From contig NZ_JANUGQ010000015.1 of the NCBI RefSeq assembly GCF_024756275.1, positions 117,057 through 181,056 of the forward strand: 64,000 bases of DNA, read 5' to 3'. Below are positions 32,581-45,271 of this stretch, in pieces (positions within the stretch are counted from its first letter, which is position 1; the number at the start of each line of letters is the position of its first letter). Below the pieces are notes generated by a model. It did not search any database. It was not told where the DNA came from and saw only the letters and a program-made list of their open reading frames with translations. This DNA is from Streptomyces pyxinae (GTDB taxonomy: Bacteria; Actinomycetota; Actinomycetes; Streptomycetales; Streptomycetaceae). Both the position numbers and the translations under genes were made by a program.

Positions 32581-33153
32581 CTAGGGCAGCACCGATTCCG
32601 TGTACTCGGCCAGCCGCCGCCGGAGCGCGGCGACCGGGACGCGCCCGGCGCCGGCCAGATGCGCCACCAGGTCGGCCCGGACGGCGGCGAGCAGGACGTG
32701 CGCCAGGAAACCGGCCCGGTCCGCGTCGGTGAGCTCCGCCAGACTGTCCCGCAGCACCCCGTGCCACCAGGCATAGGACGGGCTCTGGTACGGACTGGCC
32801 GCACCCGCCTCCTCCAGCGCCAGATACAGGGCCTGGTTGTCGAGCTTGGCCGTGAGCAGGGCGTCCAGCACGGCGGGGACGCGCTCGCGCGGCGGCGTCC
32901 CGGGACCGAGCGGGGCGGCTCCTTCCGCGACGGCCCGGCGCAGCGGAGCGGAGCGGCGCTCGGCGAGGGCCTGGAGCAGGCCGGTGCGATCGGTGAACGC
33001 CCGGAAGACGGTGCCCTTGCCGACGCCGGCCGCCGTGGCGACCGCGTTCATGCTCACCCCCGCGGGGCCCGCGCGGGTGAACAGTTCCTCGGCCGCGTCC
33101 AGCACGGTCTCCCGGTTGCGTACGGCGTCGGCGCGCTGCCGCGGTTCGGGCAT
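32581..33153 (-). CDS. TetR-family transcriptional regulator
   Basis: The 190-residue protein has the TetR HTH (AAEELFTRAGPAGVSMNAVATAAGVGKGTVFRAFTDRTGLL) in residues about 15-60 and a helical ligand-binding domain. ATG 33153 has GGAGGT 5 nt upstream. It is divergent from a SnoaL-NmrA gene pair, and two palindromes in the shared promoter region are the likely operators. It is probably an autorepressor that also controls the divergent genes; the inducer is unknown. Confidence 0.9.
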   Translation of the reverse strand: MPEPRQRADAVRNRETVLDAAEELFTRAGPAGVSMNAVATAAGVGKGTVFRAFTDRTGLLQALAERRSAPLRRAVAEGAAPLGPGTPPRERVPAVLDALLTAKLDNQALYLALEEAGAASPYQSPSYAWWHGVLRDSLAELTDADRAGFLAHVLLAAVRADLVAHLAGAGRVPVAALRRRLAEYTESVLP

Positions 33154-33201
33154 CGGTGACCTCCCGCGCGGCCGCCTCTCCGCGCCGCGCCCGGTGCGAT
33201 C

Positions 33202-33248
33202 TTGCAATACGGACCGACGGTCCGTATCTTCAAATGGACCGCCGGTCC
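33202..33248. promoter_or_regulatory. Overlapping divergent promoters with twin TetR-type operators
   Basis: Palindrome 1 is a perfect 21-bp repeat (33207-33227) and palindrome 2 a 13-bp repeat (33236-33248). Both share the core GGACCGNCGGTCC and are 25 bp apart centre to centre. Plus strand: TTGCAA (33202-33207), 17-nt spacer, TATCTT (33225-33230). Minus strand: TTGAAG (33233-33228), 18-nt spacer, TATTGC (33209-33204). Palindrome 1 fills the spacer of both promoters and palindrome 2 overlaps the plus-strand start site, so one bound dimer could block both directions. Confidence 0.85.
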
Positions 33249-33347
33249 GCATTCTATCGCCGCCCGGCCGCACGGTTCCGCCGTGCCCGGTGACCGAACC
33301 GCCCGCGGCCGGCGGCCCACGACGATCCGATCCCCGAGGAGACCGGC

Positions 33348-33779
33348 ATGACCACCGAGACCCCGACCCCGGAGCACGACCCCATGACCCCCGAGCAGGT
33401 GTACCGCCACGGACTGCGCCTGCTGCTGGACAAGGACATCGACGGCTGGGTGGCCCTCTGGGACGACCGGGGCGTCTTCGAGTTCCCCTTCGCCCCCGGG
33501 GGAGCGCCGCAGCGGCTGGTGGGAAGGGCCGCCGTCGCCGCGTACATGGCCGGCTACCCCGACCGCCTCGACATCCAGGACTTCCCGTACGTCGAGATCC
33601 ACCGGACCACCGATCCCGACACCGTCGTCGTGGAGATGCGCGCGACGGGGCGGGTGGTCGCCACGGACGAGCCCTATGAGATGTCCTACATCGCGGTGGT
33701 CACCGTCGTGGCCGGCCGGATCACCCGCTACCGCGACTACTGGAACCCGCTCGCCGTCCCCGCCGCACCGCGCGGCTGA
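33348..33779 (+). CDS. SnoaL-like (NTF2-fold) protein
   Basis: The 143-residue protein belongs to the SnoaL/nuclear-transport-factor-2 fold: an N-terminal helix (EQVYRHGLRLLLDKDIDGWVALWD), FEFPFAP and the cone-shaped beta sheet ending TRYRDYWNPLAV. Members include polyketide cyclases, isomerases and hydrolases; no assignment to a reaction is possible here. GGAG precedes ATG 33348. It is the first gene of a probable two-gene operon with the NmrA-like gene under TetR control. Confidence 0.85.
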   Translation: MTTETPTPEHDPMTPEQVYRHGLRLLLDKDIDGWVALWDDRGVFEFPFAPGGAPQRLVGRAAVAAYMAGYPDRLDIQDFPYVEIHRTTDPDTVVVEMRATGRVVATDEPYEMSYIAVVTVVAGRITRYRDYWNPLAVPAAPRG

Positions 33780-33900
33780 GCCCGGCTCCCGCGAGCCGGG
33801 AAGGTTCCCCCTCCCCCGCCCCCGGCATCTCAGCCCCCTCGGCATCGCACAGCCTCGCGGCCTCTCGGCATCTCGGCCCCTCAGCTCAGGAGAACGACGC

Positions 33901-34761
33901 ATGGACATGCACAGCACCCTTCTGGTGACCGGCGCGACCGGCACCACCGGCGCCCGACTGGTCCGGCGACTGGCCGAGGGCGGCCACCGGGTCCGGGCCG
34001 CCGGGCGCCGGGCCACTCCCGTCGGGGGCGCCGGTCCGGTGGCCTTCGACTGGTTCGCTCCCGCCACCCATGAGGCCGCGCTGTCCGGCGTGGCCGGGAT
34101 CTATCTCGTACCGCCCATCGGCGATCCGGAGCCCGCCACCGTGATGCTGCCCTTCCTCGACCGCGCCCGGCGGGCCGGGGTACGGCGGGCGGTGCTGCTC
34201 AGCTCCTCCCTGGTACCCGGGGGCGGCCCCGGCACCGGCGCCGTCCACGCGGCGCTGGCGGAGACGTTCCCGGAGTGGGCGGTGCTGCGGCCGTCCTGGT
34301 TCATGCAGAACTTCACCGGCCGGCACCCGCACGCCGAATCACTGCGCGACGACGCCACGCTCGTCACCGCCACCGGGCACGGCCGGGTGGGCTTCATCGA
34401 CGCCGAGGACATCGCCGCGGTGGCCGCCCGGGCCCTCACCGACGCCCTCCCGCACAACCGGGACTGGGTGCTGACCGGGCCCGGAACGCTCTCGTACGAC
34501 GAGATCGCCGCCACCGTCGCCGGGGTGACCGGCCGGCCGGTGCGCCACCGGGCCGTCCCGGAGGCGGAGCTGCGCGAACGGCTCGCCCGGGAGCTGCCGG
34601 CGGAGTTCGCGGCGCTGCTGGCCGGGCTGGACCGCATGATCGCGGAGGGCGCCGAGGACCGGGTCACCGACGCGGTGGAGCGGGTCACCGGCCGGCCGCC
34701 GCGCTCCTTCGCCGCGTACGCCCTGGCCCACCGGGAGGCGTTCACCGCCGCCGCACGGTGA
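33901..34761 (+). CDS. NmrA-like NAD(P)-binding reductase
   Basis: The 286-residue atypical short-chain dehydrogenase has the dinucleotide motif LLVTGATGTTGARLVRRL at the N-terminus and lacks a canonical YxxxK pair. LRPSWFMQNF and the C-terminal LSYDEIAATVAGVTGRPV are typical of NmrA/ergot-alkaloid-reductase-like proteins (AfuA group) that reduce or sense NAD(P). GGAGAAC precedes ATG 33901. The 121-bp gap from the SnoaL gene contains degenerate CTCGGCATC repeats. It probably acts with the SnoaL protein on an unknown metabolite. Confidence 0.87.
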   Translation: MDMHSTLLVTGATGTTGARLVRRLAEGGHRVRAAGRRATPVGGAGPVAFDWFAPATHEAALSGVAGIYLVPPIGDPEPATVMLPFLDRARRAGVRRAVLLSSSLVPGGGPGTGAVHAALAETFPEWAVLRPSWFMQNFTGRHPHAESLRDDATLVTATGHGRVGFIDAEDIAAVAARALTDALPHNRDWVLTGPGTLSYDEIAATVAGVTGRPVRHRAVPEAELRERLARELPAEFAALLAGLDRMIAEGAEDRVTDAVERVTGRPPRSFAAYALAHREAFTAAAR

Positions 34762-34870
34762 GCCCGCCCCGCCGCCTCCCGCCCGGCCCGTCACCGGGCA
34801 CCGGTCGGGAACGGCCGGGTGGCGTACTGGGTGGAGTACCGGGCGGAGCTCCGTCCGGCGTGGCCCCGGG

Positions 34871-36235
34871 CTACTCGGAGTCGCTTCCCCGACCGTCGCC
34901 CGGACCACCCTTCCCGCCACTCTCCCGGGCCTCGTCCCGACCGTCGTCCTGGGCGGGGCGGGCCGGGGGATCCTCCCGGCCCCGGGTCCGCTCCTCCTGC
35001 TCCCGCTTGGCCCGGAGCGCCCGCTGCACCCGGGCCAGCACCAGCTCGCCGTGGCGCCGGTGACCGTGCACCCGGGGGTCGTCCATCACGGCGTACCGCT
35101 TCACATACGCGCCCAGGAACGCCTGGAGCGTGGCGACCGCCGGGATCGCGATCAGGGCGCCGACCGCGCCGAGCAGCGCCGTACCGGCGATCACCGAACC
35201 GAAGGCCACCGCGGGGTGGATGTCCACGGTCCTGGCGGTCAGCTTGGGCTGGAGCATGTAGTTCTCGAACTGCTGGTACACCACGACGAAGGCCAGCACC
35301 CACAGCGCGTACCAGGGGTTCTCGGTGAAGGCGACCAGCATCGGCAGGGCGCCCGCCAGATAGGTGCCGATGGTCGGCAGGAACTGGGAGACCAGCCCCA
35401 CCCACACGGCGAGCGCGGGCGCGTACGGCACGTCGAGGACGACCAGCAGGATGTAGTGGGCGACGCCGGAGATCAGCGCCATCAGACCGCGCGAGTAGAG
35501 ATAGCCGCCGGTCTTGTCGACGGCGATCTCCCAGGCACGCAGCACCTCGGCCTGCTTCGCCGGCGGCAGTACGGAACAGATGGCCCGCCGCAGCCGGGGG
35601 CCGTCGGCCGCGAAGTAGAACGAGAACAGGAAGATCGTCAGCAGCTTGAACAGCCCGCCGAGCACGGTCGCCGACACGTCCAGCACCCCGCTCGCGCTGT
35701 TCTGGACGTACTTCCGCAGCCAGTCGGAGCGCAGCAGGCTGTCCTGGACCTCCACCCGGGACAGCTCGGTGTGGAAGGTGTGGTTGGTCCAGTTGATGAG
35801 CGAGTCCAGATACTGCGGGAAGCCCTCGACCATCTGGATGATCTGACCGGCCAGCATGGAGCCGAGCAGCACCACGAACCCGGCGCTCGCCGCCAGCACC
35901 ACGAAGAAGACCAGGAAGGTCGCCAGCCCCCGGCGCATTCCCCGCGCGGCCATCCGGCCGACGGCCGGTTCTATGGCCAGGGCCAGGAAGAAGGCGATCA
36001 GAATATTGAGCAGCAGTCCGATGAGCTGGTGAAAGGCCCAGTTGCCGAGCTGGAAGCAGGCGTACAGCGCGAGCGCCAGTACCAGGGCTCGGGGGAGCCA
36101 GCGGGGCATCCGGGCGGCGCCGGACGCACCGGCCGGCGCCGGGTCGCCCGCCGCCCCGGGGAGCGGCCCGGCGCTCGCCCGGCCGGGCGCCGCCGGGCCG
36201 GGGGCGGGTGTGTCGTTCTCGTCAGTCGGGGCCAC
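34871..36235 (-). CDS. AI-2E family transporter
   Basis: The 454-residue membrane protein has an N-terminal Pro/Ala-rich tail and about seven to eight hydrophobic segments (LVLALALYACFQLG, LLLNILIAFFLALAIEP, TFLVFFVVLAASAGFVVLL, LFKLLTIFLFSFYFAA, ALISGVAHYILLVVLDVP, LVSQFLPTIGTYLAGALPM, AVAFGSVIAGTALLGAVGALIAIP). It ends in a charged Glu/Arg/Asp-rich tail. The family (TqsA/YdiK) exports small molecules or acts as a Na+(Li+)/H+ antiporter; the substrate cannot be deduced. GTG 36235 has GGGAGA upstream. Confidence 0.9.
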   Translation of the reverse strand: MAPTDENDTPAPGPAAPGRASAGPLPGAAGDPAPAGASGAARMPRWLPRALVLALALYACFQLGNWAFHQLIGLLLNILIAFFLALAIEPAVGRMAARGMRRGLATFLVFFVVLAASAGFVVLLGSMLAGQIIQMVEGFPQYLDSLINWTNHTFHTELSRVEVQDSLLRSDWLRKYVQNSASGVLDVSATVLGGLFKLLTIFLFSFYFAADGPRLRRAICSVLPPAKQAEVLRAWEIAVDKTGGYLYSRGLMALISGVAHYILLVVLDVPYAPALAVWVGLVSQFLPTIGTYLAGALPMLVAFTENPWYALWVLAFVVVYQQFENYMLQPKLTARTVDIHPAVAFGSVIAGTALLGAVGALIAIPAVATLQAFLGAYVKRYAVMDDPRVHGHRRHGELVLARVQRALRAKREQEERTRGREDPPARPAQDDGRDEARESGGKGGPGDGRGSDSE

Positions 36236-36445
36236 GGGGCAAGTCTCCCGTACGGCACCGACAGCCGGTCGCCCGCCCCGGGGACGGGCCCGGCGGTCCG
36301 TCCCCGCGGCTCGTCCCCGGAGCCGGCCGGGCCGTCGGCACCGGTCGGCGTTGCCGACGCTCGTCCGTGCCTGCGGGCGCGTGTCCGTGCTTGTCGGCGC
36401 TCGTCGGCGCGTGTCCGTGCGCGCGGTACGTGCTGTGCCAGCCGG

Positions 36446-36485
36446 CGCTCGACCGTACTCGTCAGCGCTCGGCCGTACTCGTCAG
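36446..36485. repeat. Tandem 20-bp duplication at the 3' end of the DUF3046 gene
   Basis: Two 20-bp units (36446-36465 and 36466-36485, one mismatch) starting CGCTCGACCGTACTC are followed by a partial third. The second copy covers the stop codon of the DUF3046 gene at 36482. The flanking sequence (36350-36440) is filled with related GTCCGTGC/CGCTCGTC words. Confidence 0.7.
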
Positions 36486-36676
36486 CGCTTGTCGGCCGGT
36501 ATGTCCACCGCCGCGCAGACCGCCCGCCACACGTCCTTCGCCTCCCAGCCGTCGGCCAGCGCCTGACGGACCGTCCGGCCGCCCAGTTCGGACATCACAT
36601 GGTCCTTGGCGAAGGACTCGGCGTACGCCGCGCCGAAGTGGTCCGCCATCCGCTCCCAGAAAGTGGTCAACCGCAT
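36482..36676 (-). CDS. DUF3046 protein
   Basis: The 64-residue protein MRLTTFWERMADHFG... with YAESFAKDHVMSELGGRTV and KDVWRAVCAAVDIP is a recognisable member of the DUF3046 family, which is found near recA in many actinobacteria (as in mycobacteria, from memory). It is small, acidic-basic mixed and soluble. Function unknown. The stop lies inside a tandem duplication that may slightly vary the C-terminus. Confidence 0.88.
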   Translation of the reverse strand: MRLTTFWERMADHFGAAYAESFAKDHVMSELGGRTVRQALADGWEAKDVWRAVCAAVDIPADKR

Positions 36677-36746
36677 GATCCCCAGTATCCCGCGCCCGGG
36701 TGCGGGGCCCGGCCCGCACCGGAGTCGGGAGCGGCCGGCCGGTCCG

Positions 36747-37064
36747 TCAGCCCAGCGCCCGTACCCCCGCCGTGACGACCACCGCGGCGCCGACCACCAC
36801 CAGGAACGGTGCGCGCAGCAGCAGGGCGACCGCCGCCGCGGCGAGTCCGGCTCCCCGGGCGTCCAGGACCAGGGCGGCGCCGTCGGAGAAGGTCTGCTGA
36901 GCGGTGAGCGCGGCCAGCAGGGCGACCGGCAGCAGCGCTGCCAGCCGCTCCACGACCGGCCGCTCCAGCGCGGTGGCGGGCACCAGCAGACCCGCCAGTT
37001 TGAGCAGGTAACAACCGCCCGCGGTCAGCCCGATCGCCATCCAGGTGTTCATCGATCCGCCCAT
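36747..37064 (-). CDS. azlD: AzlD-type branched-chain amino-acid exporter subunit
   Basis: The 105-residue protein has three to four hydrophobic helices (MAIGLTAGGCYLLKLAGLLVP, LAALLPVALLAALTA, AAVALLLRAPFLVVVGAAVVV), matching the small AzlD subunit that partners AzlC in export of branched-chain amino acids and analogues. ATG 37064 overlaps the azlC stop (TGATG), so translation is coupled; an internal ATG at 37052 is possible. Confidence 0.88.
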   Translation of the reverse strand: MGGSMNTWMAIGLTAGGCYLLKLAGLLVPATALERPVVERLAALLPVALLAALTAQQTFSDGAALVLDARGAGLAAAAVALLLRAPFLVVVGAAVVVTAGVRALG

Positions 37065-37993
37065 CACCGCGCCCTCTCGCTGAGTCCGCCGGCCTCCGGC
37101 GTCTTGTCCGCCCTGGTCTCCGGGTGCGGGCTCCCCGCGCCCGGGTCCGCCCGGCGGCCCTGGTACCAGAGCACCGCCGGCGCGGCCAGCGCCGCCACCA
37201 GCACCGGCACTCCGGCGGGCAGCACCGGGAGCAGGCCCAGCCCCAGCAGGACGGCGATCCCGGCGGTGGCCCGCTCGGCCGCCGTACGGAGCATCGGGGC
37301 GAGCAGCGCCAGGAAGACCGCGGGCCCGGCCGCGTCCAGCCCCCAGGCCCGGGTGTCCCCGATCGCCTCGGCGCCCACCGCCCCGAGCAGCGTCGTCAGG
37401 TTCCACAGCACATAGAGGGTGAGCCCGGTGACCGTGAAACCGATCCGCGCCGCCCGCCGGGTCCGCTGCGCCAGGGTGACCGCCGCCGTCTCGTCGATGA
37501 CCCACTGGGCGGCGGCCGGCCGCAGCGCGCGGGGCAGGGCGAGCGACCGGGAGAGCCGCAGGCCGTAGAAGGCGTTCCGGGTGCCGAGGAAGAAGGCACC
37601 GGCGGCGGCGGTGAACGGGTTGCCGCCGCCGGCCAGCGCCCCGACCAGCGCGAACTGCGAGGCGCCGGTGAAGACCAGCAGACTGAGCGCGCAGGTCTGG
37701 AGAAGGCTCAGCCCGGCGCCGTTCGAGGTCACTCCGAAGGCGAAGCCCGAGAGGCCGACGGCCACCCCGACCCCGAGCGCGTCCCGTACGACGGCCCGGT
37801 CGGAGGTTGCCCGGCCGGAAGCGGCCCGATCCGGTTCGGCCCGGACGGGTTCGGCCCGGAGGGACTCGGCGCGGCCGGAACCGGTGGCTCCGCCGGACCC
37901 TCCGCGCCGGTCGGAGGAGCGCACACGGATATCGGGTCCGGGCGGTCGTGGCGCCGGCCGGGCGGCGGGTGGGGGTGTCATCTGTTCTGGCAC
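37064..37993 (-). CDS. azlC: AzlC-type branched-chain amino-acid permease
   Basis: The AzlC core (from about residue 67) contains ALGVGVAVGLSGFAFGV, LLVFTGASQFALVGAL, GAFFLGTRNAFYGLRL and QWVIDETAAVTLAQ, typical of the large subunit of the branched-chain amino-acid exporter. Before it lies an unusual Arg/Ala/Glu-rich extension with repeated RAEP/RAxxGRA words; codons show the same GGTTCGGCC-like tandem pattern. A shorter start inside this stretch cannot be excluded. The gene is followed by azlD and preceded 92 bp upstream by an AraC regulator on the same strand. Confidence 0.88.
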   Translation of the reverse strand: MPEQMTPPPAARPAPRPPGPDIRVRSSDRRGGSGGATGSGRAESLRAEPVRAEPDRAASGRATSDRAVVRDALGVGVAVGLSGFAFGVTSNGAGLSLLQTCALSLLVFTGASQFALVGALAGGGNPFTAAAGAFFLGTRNAFYGLRLSRSLALPRALRPAAAQWVIDETAAVTLAQRTRRAARIGFTVTGLTLYVLWNLTTLLGAVGAEAIGDTRAWGLDAAGPAVFLALLAPMLRTAAERATAGIAVLLGLGLLPVLPAGVPVLVAALAAPAVLWYQGRRADPGAGSPHPETRADKTPEAGGLSERAR

Positions 37994-38085
37994 GTCCCGG
38001 ACGCTACGGAGCGGGCCGGACGGCCGTCTTGTACGTTCTTGCGCCCCCGCCCCCCGCTCTCCCGGGCGGTCTGATCCCCGGGCCG

Positions 38086-39006
38086 TCAGCGCCCGGCCGC
38101 CCGCTCGCGCTGATAGGCCCCGGGCGGTACCCCGACGATCCGGGTGAAGTGCCGGTTCAGGTGCGGCTGGTCGGTGAACCCCACCGCGACGGCGGCCTCG
38201 GCCGGCGGGACGCCCCGCTCCAGCAGGCGCCGGGCGGCACGCACCCGCGCGTCGGTGAGCCAGGTGTGCGGGGGCATCCCGTACGCCGCCTTGAAGGCCC
38301 GCAGCAGGGTGAACGGCCGGGCGTCCAGTTCGGTGGCCAGCTCCGCCAGCGAGGGCGGGGCGGCCATCCGCTCCAGCAGGACGTCCCGGGCCCGGGCCGC
38401 CGAGCGGGCCCCGGCGGCCGGCGGTGTCCGTACCGGCAGGGAACCGCCGTACCGGCGCAGCAGCCGGGTCATGGCGATGCGCAGCAGGCTGTCGGCGGCG
38501 AGCGCGTTCCCCTCCTCGGCGGCCCGGTGCACCGCCCGCACCAGCCGGGCCGTCTCCTCGTCGGACACGATGGTCTCGGCGAAGCCGGCGGTGCCGCGCA
38601 GCGTGGTGGTCTCCTCCGCGATGTCCGCGATCAGCCGCGCCGACGGATAGAGGGTGGCGTACGACCAGCCCTCCGGCGCCCCGGCCCGGGCCGCGTGCGG
38701 CACCTCCGGGTTGATCATCACCACGCTGCCGCGCCGGGCCCGTACGGTGCCCTCCGGCACGATCACGTCCTCGATCCCCCGCCGGACCGCCCCGATGACG
38801 AAGCCCTCATGGCTGTGGCGGGCGAACTCATGGCGTACATAGCGGGCGCGCAGCAGATCGAGGCCGGGCACGCCGGGATACCGCCAGTGCCGTGCCCACT
38901 CGCCGTCCCGCGCGTCCCGGTCCCGCCCGAGGCGCTCGCCGTCCCGCGCGTCCCGGTCCCGCTCGACACGCCCGCTGTCCCGCGTGCCGCCGTTCTCCCG
39001 TGCCAT
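38086..39006 (-). CDS. AraC-family transcriptional regulator
   Basis: The 306-residue regulator has an N-terminal AraC cupin domain (HEFARHSHEGFVIGAVRRG, GSVVMINPEVPHAA) and a C-terminal pair of HTH motifs (SLAELATELDARPFTLLRAFK and PPAEAAVAVGFTDQPHLNRHF). It lies upstream of azlC in the same direction and probably controls azlCD. The first 35 residues hold a duplicated RDRDARDGE block encoded by two identical 26-bp repeats (38901-38926, 38937-38962). ATG 39006 has GGAGG unusually close; GTG 39030 is an alternative. Confidence 0.9.
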   Translation of the reverse strand: MARENGGTRDSGRVERDRDARDGERLGRDRDARDGEWARHWRYPGVPGLDLLRARYVRHEFARHSHEGFVIGAVRRGIEDVIVPEGTVRARRGSVVMINPEVPHAARAGAPEGWSYATLYPSARLIADIAEETTTLRGTAGFAETIVSDEETARLVRAVHRAAEEGNALAADSLLRIAMTRLLRRYGGSLPVRTPPAAGARSAARARDVLLERMAAPPSLAELATELDARPFTLLRAFKAAYGMPPHTWLTDARVRAARRLLERGVPPAEAAVAVGFTDQPHLNRHFTRIVGVPPGAYQRERAAGR

Positions 39007-39424
39007 GCCTCCATTCTGCGCCGCCCCCACCCGGCTCAGCCGGGGTGCCCCGTCTCCGGACACCGGCCACCCTCGGTGTGTTCATCTGCCCGGACGGCTG
39101 CCCGGACGGCCGCGCCCGGCAGGGCCGGCCTCCGCCGCCCGCTCCCCACAGGGCCGCTCTCCGCGACCCGCCCCACCCGGGCCGAGCCACCCGCCCGGCC
39201 CGGGACCCGGCGCCCGCCACCGGCCCCGCCGGACCGGACCACGGTGCCCGGCCACGACACCCGGTGGCCCCCGGCCACGGCAACCCGGCGCTCACGGCAC
39301 CAGTGGTCACGGCGCCCGGCCCCCGCCCCCGCCCCCGCCCCCGCCACGCGCCCGACGGCGCGAGGAGCCGCTGGTCACGGCCGCGTCCGGCCGGTTGTCA
39401 GTGGCCGGGTGCACGATGGTGGGC
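39007..39424. other. 418-bp divergent region between araC-type gene and lhr
   Basis: This C-rich region holds a tract of four CCCCCG units (39320-39343), which on the minus strand is four runs of five G separated by single C, a canonical G-quadruplex pattern. At its right end lies the lhr promoter (separate entry). No gene was recognised. Confidence 0.6.
39395..39417 (+). promoter_or_regulatory. RecA-NDp (PafBC-type) promoter of lhr
   Basis: TTGTCAGTGGC (39395-39405), six bases and CACGAT (39412-39417) reproduce the upstream half of the RecA-NDp element exactly as at recA, with a one-base departure from the TANNNT -10. Seven bases separate the -10 from the A of ATG 39425, predicting a leaderless, DNA-damage-inducible lhr mRNA. 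Confidence 0.8.
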
Positions 39425-44044
<4,620 letters not shown>

Positions 44045-44171
44045 CCCGCGCGCCCCCCGGGTCCCCGGTCTCCCCGGCCGGCCCCCGGGCCCGCGGCCCC
44101 TGCTCCCGGTCTTCCCGGTATCCCACTGGGGCCCGCCCCCGGCCCGCGGGCCCGTCCCCCATCATGGAGCC

Positions 44172-44972
44172 ATGCCCGAAGGAGACACCGTCTGGTTGAC
44201 CGCCCACCGGATGCACCGGGCGCTGGCGGGCCACACGCTCACCCACGCCGATCTGCGGGTACCGCGCTTCGCCACCGCCGACCTCGCGGGCCGCACCCTG
44301 CTCGACGTCACCGCGCGCGGCAAGCATCTGCTGGCCCGGATCGAGGGCGGTCTCACCCTCCACTCCCATCTCCGGATGGAGGGCTCCTGGCGGGTCTTCG
44401 CCGCCGGCCGGCGGTGGACCGGCGGCCCCGACCACCAGATCCGGGCCGTCCTCGGCAACGACGGGCACACCGCCGTCGGCTACCGGCTCCCGGTACTCGA
44501 ACTGATCCGCACCGCCGAGGAGCCGGACCGGGTCGGCCATCTGGGCCCGGATCTGCTCGGCCCCGACTGGGACGCCGCCGAGGCCGTACGCCGGGTGTGC
44601 GCCGATCCGGCCCGGCCGCTCGGCGAGGCCCTGCTCGACCAGCGCAACCTGGCCGGCATCGGCAATGTCTACAAGTGCGAGCTGGCCTTTCTGGCCCGGG
44701 CCACCCCCTGGCTGCCGGTGGGCGAGCTGCCCGCCGGGGTCCCCGAGCGGCTGATCGCCACCGCGCACCGGCTGCTGGAGGCGAACAAGCTCCGCTTCGA
44801 ACGCCGCACCGCCCCGGAGAACCGCCCGGACCGGAAGCTCTACGTCTACGGCCGCAAGGACCGCCCCTGCTTCCGCTGCGGCACCCCGGTCAGCCGCTGG
44901 CAGGAGACCGATCAGGAGCGGCTCTCCTACTGGTGCCCCGGCTGCCAGCAGGGCCCCGGCCCCACCGGCTGA
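44172..44972 (+). CDS. nei2: Fpg/Nei-family DNA glycosylase (Nei2)
   Basis: The 266-residue bifunctional glycosylase has the catalytic N-terminus MPEGDTVW (Pro2, Glu3), the helix-two-turn-helix region LLDQRNLAGIGNVYKCELAF with the conserved Asn, and a C-terminal zinc finger (CFRCGTPV ... YWCPGCQ) with four cysteines. Nei-type enzymes remove oxidised pyrimidines and cleave the abasic site. It follows lhr after 127 bp on the same strand. The lhr-nei pairing is conserved in actinobacteria and suggests joint action in repair. Confidence 0.93.
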   Translation: MPEGDTVWLTAHRMHRALAGHTLTHADLRVPRFATADLAGRTLLDVTARGKHLLARIEGGLTLHSHLRMEGSWRVFAAGRRWTGGPDHQIRAVLGNDGHTAVGYRLPVLELIRTAEEPDRVGHLGPDLLGPDWDAAEAVRRVCADPARPLGEALLDQRNLAGIGNVYKCELAFLARATPWLPVGELPAGVPERLIATAHRLLEANKLRFERRTAPENRPDRKLYVYGRKDRPCFRCGTPVSRWQETDQERLSYWCPGCQQGPGPTG

Positions 44973-44984
44973 CCCCGCGCCCCT

Positions 44985-45084
44985 CCCCGTACACCCGCCC
45001 GGCCCGCCGTATCCGGTATGCCCGTCCGGCACCTTCCCCGTACGTCCGTCCGGCGCCGTAGCCGGTAGGCCCGCCCGGCACCGG
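44985..45084. repeat. Imperfect 51-bp tandem duplication
   Basis: Two copies (44985-45035, 45036-45084) share CCCCGTAC, CCGGTA, CCGTCCGGC/CCGCCCGGC and CGGCACC words. It fills most of the 299-bp spacer between convergent nei2 and the small membrane-protein gene; the rest (45085-45271) shows nothing recognisable. Confidence 0.6.
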
Positions 45085-45271
45085 CCCCAAACGCCCCGCG
45101 CCGGCCCTTGCTTCCCCGCTTCCCGGCGCCGGCGCGTACGCCGTCCCGCACGGATCACACGGCCCCTGCCGCAGCGCCCCGGGCAATCGCGCCCCTCGCC
45201 ACCGCCCCACCCCGCTCCCGGACACGACAAAGCGGCCGGCTCTCCGGCCGACCGCCGCCCCCGCACCGCTC

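Noticed and set aside
44800..45084. Second small gene after nei2
   Set aside because: Open frames there are low-complexity and lie over an imperfect 51-bp duplication; no Shine-Dalgarno sequence or conserved content.
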